Source: Spirochaetaceae bacterium UBA6243 (GTDB taxonomy: Bacteria; Spirochaetota; Spirochaetia; Treponematales; Rectinemataceae). Taken from it: a stretch of DNA of 5,803 nucleotides. Each line of letters starts with the position of its first letter. Positions within the stretch are counted from its first letter, which is position 1. Below the pieces are notes generated by a model that saw nothing but the letters and a program-made list of their open reading frames with translations, had not been told where the DNA came from and made no database searches. Positions 5,653-5,803 of this stretch are shown here, one piece after another. The stretch covers positions 60,889 to 66,691 of the forward strand of contig DJVZ01000038.1 in the NCBI GenBank assembly GCA_002441395.1, given 5' to 3'. A program made the position numbers and the translations under genes.

Positions 5653-5803
5653 AGAACCAAACCTCGAAATCGAAGGGGATGGAGAAAGTGGTGGAAGCGA
5701 CGTCATACTTGAGACCGACAGTCATGGCGCCCTGTGCAAAGTTGATCACGCCATATCCCTCGGCTGCGAAGCCATTGTTTCCGTACCACGCATCGCCATT
5801 GTC
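5651..5803 (-). CDS. C-terminal end of an outer-membrane beta-barrel protein, cut by the window edge
   Basis: The frame is open from base 5803 to TAA 5653-5651 and covers the last 50 residues. The sequence runs DNGDAWYGNNGFAAEGYG, then VINFAQGAMTVGLKYDVAS, then TTFSIPFDFEVWF. The alternating hydrophobic strands, Gly/Asn turns and terminal Phe with an aromatic at -1 are the pattern of the last strands of a BAM-inserted barrel. No family can be assigned from so short a piece. A strong terminator follows at once, so the gene is transcriptionally separate from the lipoprotein operon. Confidence 0.75.
   Translation of the reverse strand, partial: DNGDAWYGNNGFAAEGYGVINFAQGAMTVGLKYDVASTTFSIPFDFEVWF

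Overview
This window looks like chromosomal DNA of a diderm (Gram-negative type) bacterium. The evidence is two outer-membrane beta-barrel C-termini at the edges, each ending in an aromatic residue (...SGSF and ...EVWF), and a lipoprotein with an SPII lipobox. A spirochaete is my best guess, from the barrel style, the stand-alone EIIA next to a lipoprotein, and the RlmE N-terminus. This is inference, not proof. The conserved genes on the left are visibly GC-rich. The lipoprotein and the intergenic stretches on the right are more AT-rich.

Left part, plus strand: the 3' end of an outer-membrane barrel gene (1-987) is followed by a gap of about 210 bp. That gap holds a possible 33-codon ORF, a GC-rich hairpin and a sigma70-like promoter. 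Next come htpG (Hsp90 chaperone, 1199-3094) and rlmE (23S rRNA U2552 2'-O-methyltransferase, 3106-3762). They are 11 bp apart, or overlapping if rlmE uses TTG at 3091, so they are probably cotranscribed. Both belong to protein and ribosome quality maintenance, and in other bacteria both are often heat-shock genes.

Middle: from the last codons of rlmE to about 3965 there is no convincing gene. It holds an inverted pair of degenerate GGATTGACGGGAT-type repeats around a self-complementary core. From 4008 to 4440 lie the remains, in three reading frames with an internal deletion, of an AbiEi-family antitoxin gene (type IV toxin-antitoxin). No AbiEii toxin gene accompanies it.

Right part, minus strand: a self-contained two-gene operon has its own promoter (5531-5559), a lipoprotein of unknown function (4911-5498) and, 6 bp further on, a PTS EIIA-domain protein with the GIAIPH active-site histidine (4446-4904). 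Upstream of it is the 3' end of another outer-membrane barrel gene (5651-5803, running off the window), closed by a strong Rho-independent terminator (5581-5616).

I found no complete undescribed system. The points most worth a second look are the decayed AbiEi locus, the palindromic repeat that starts inside the rlmE stop region, the lipoprotein-EIIA pairing and an insertion in RlmE.
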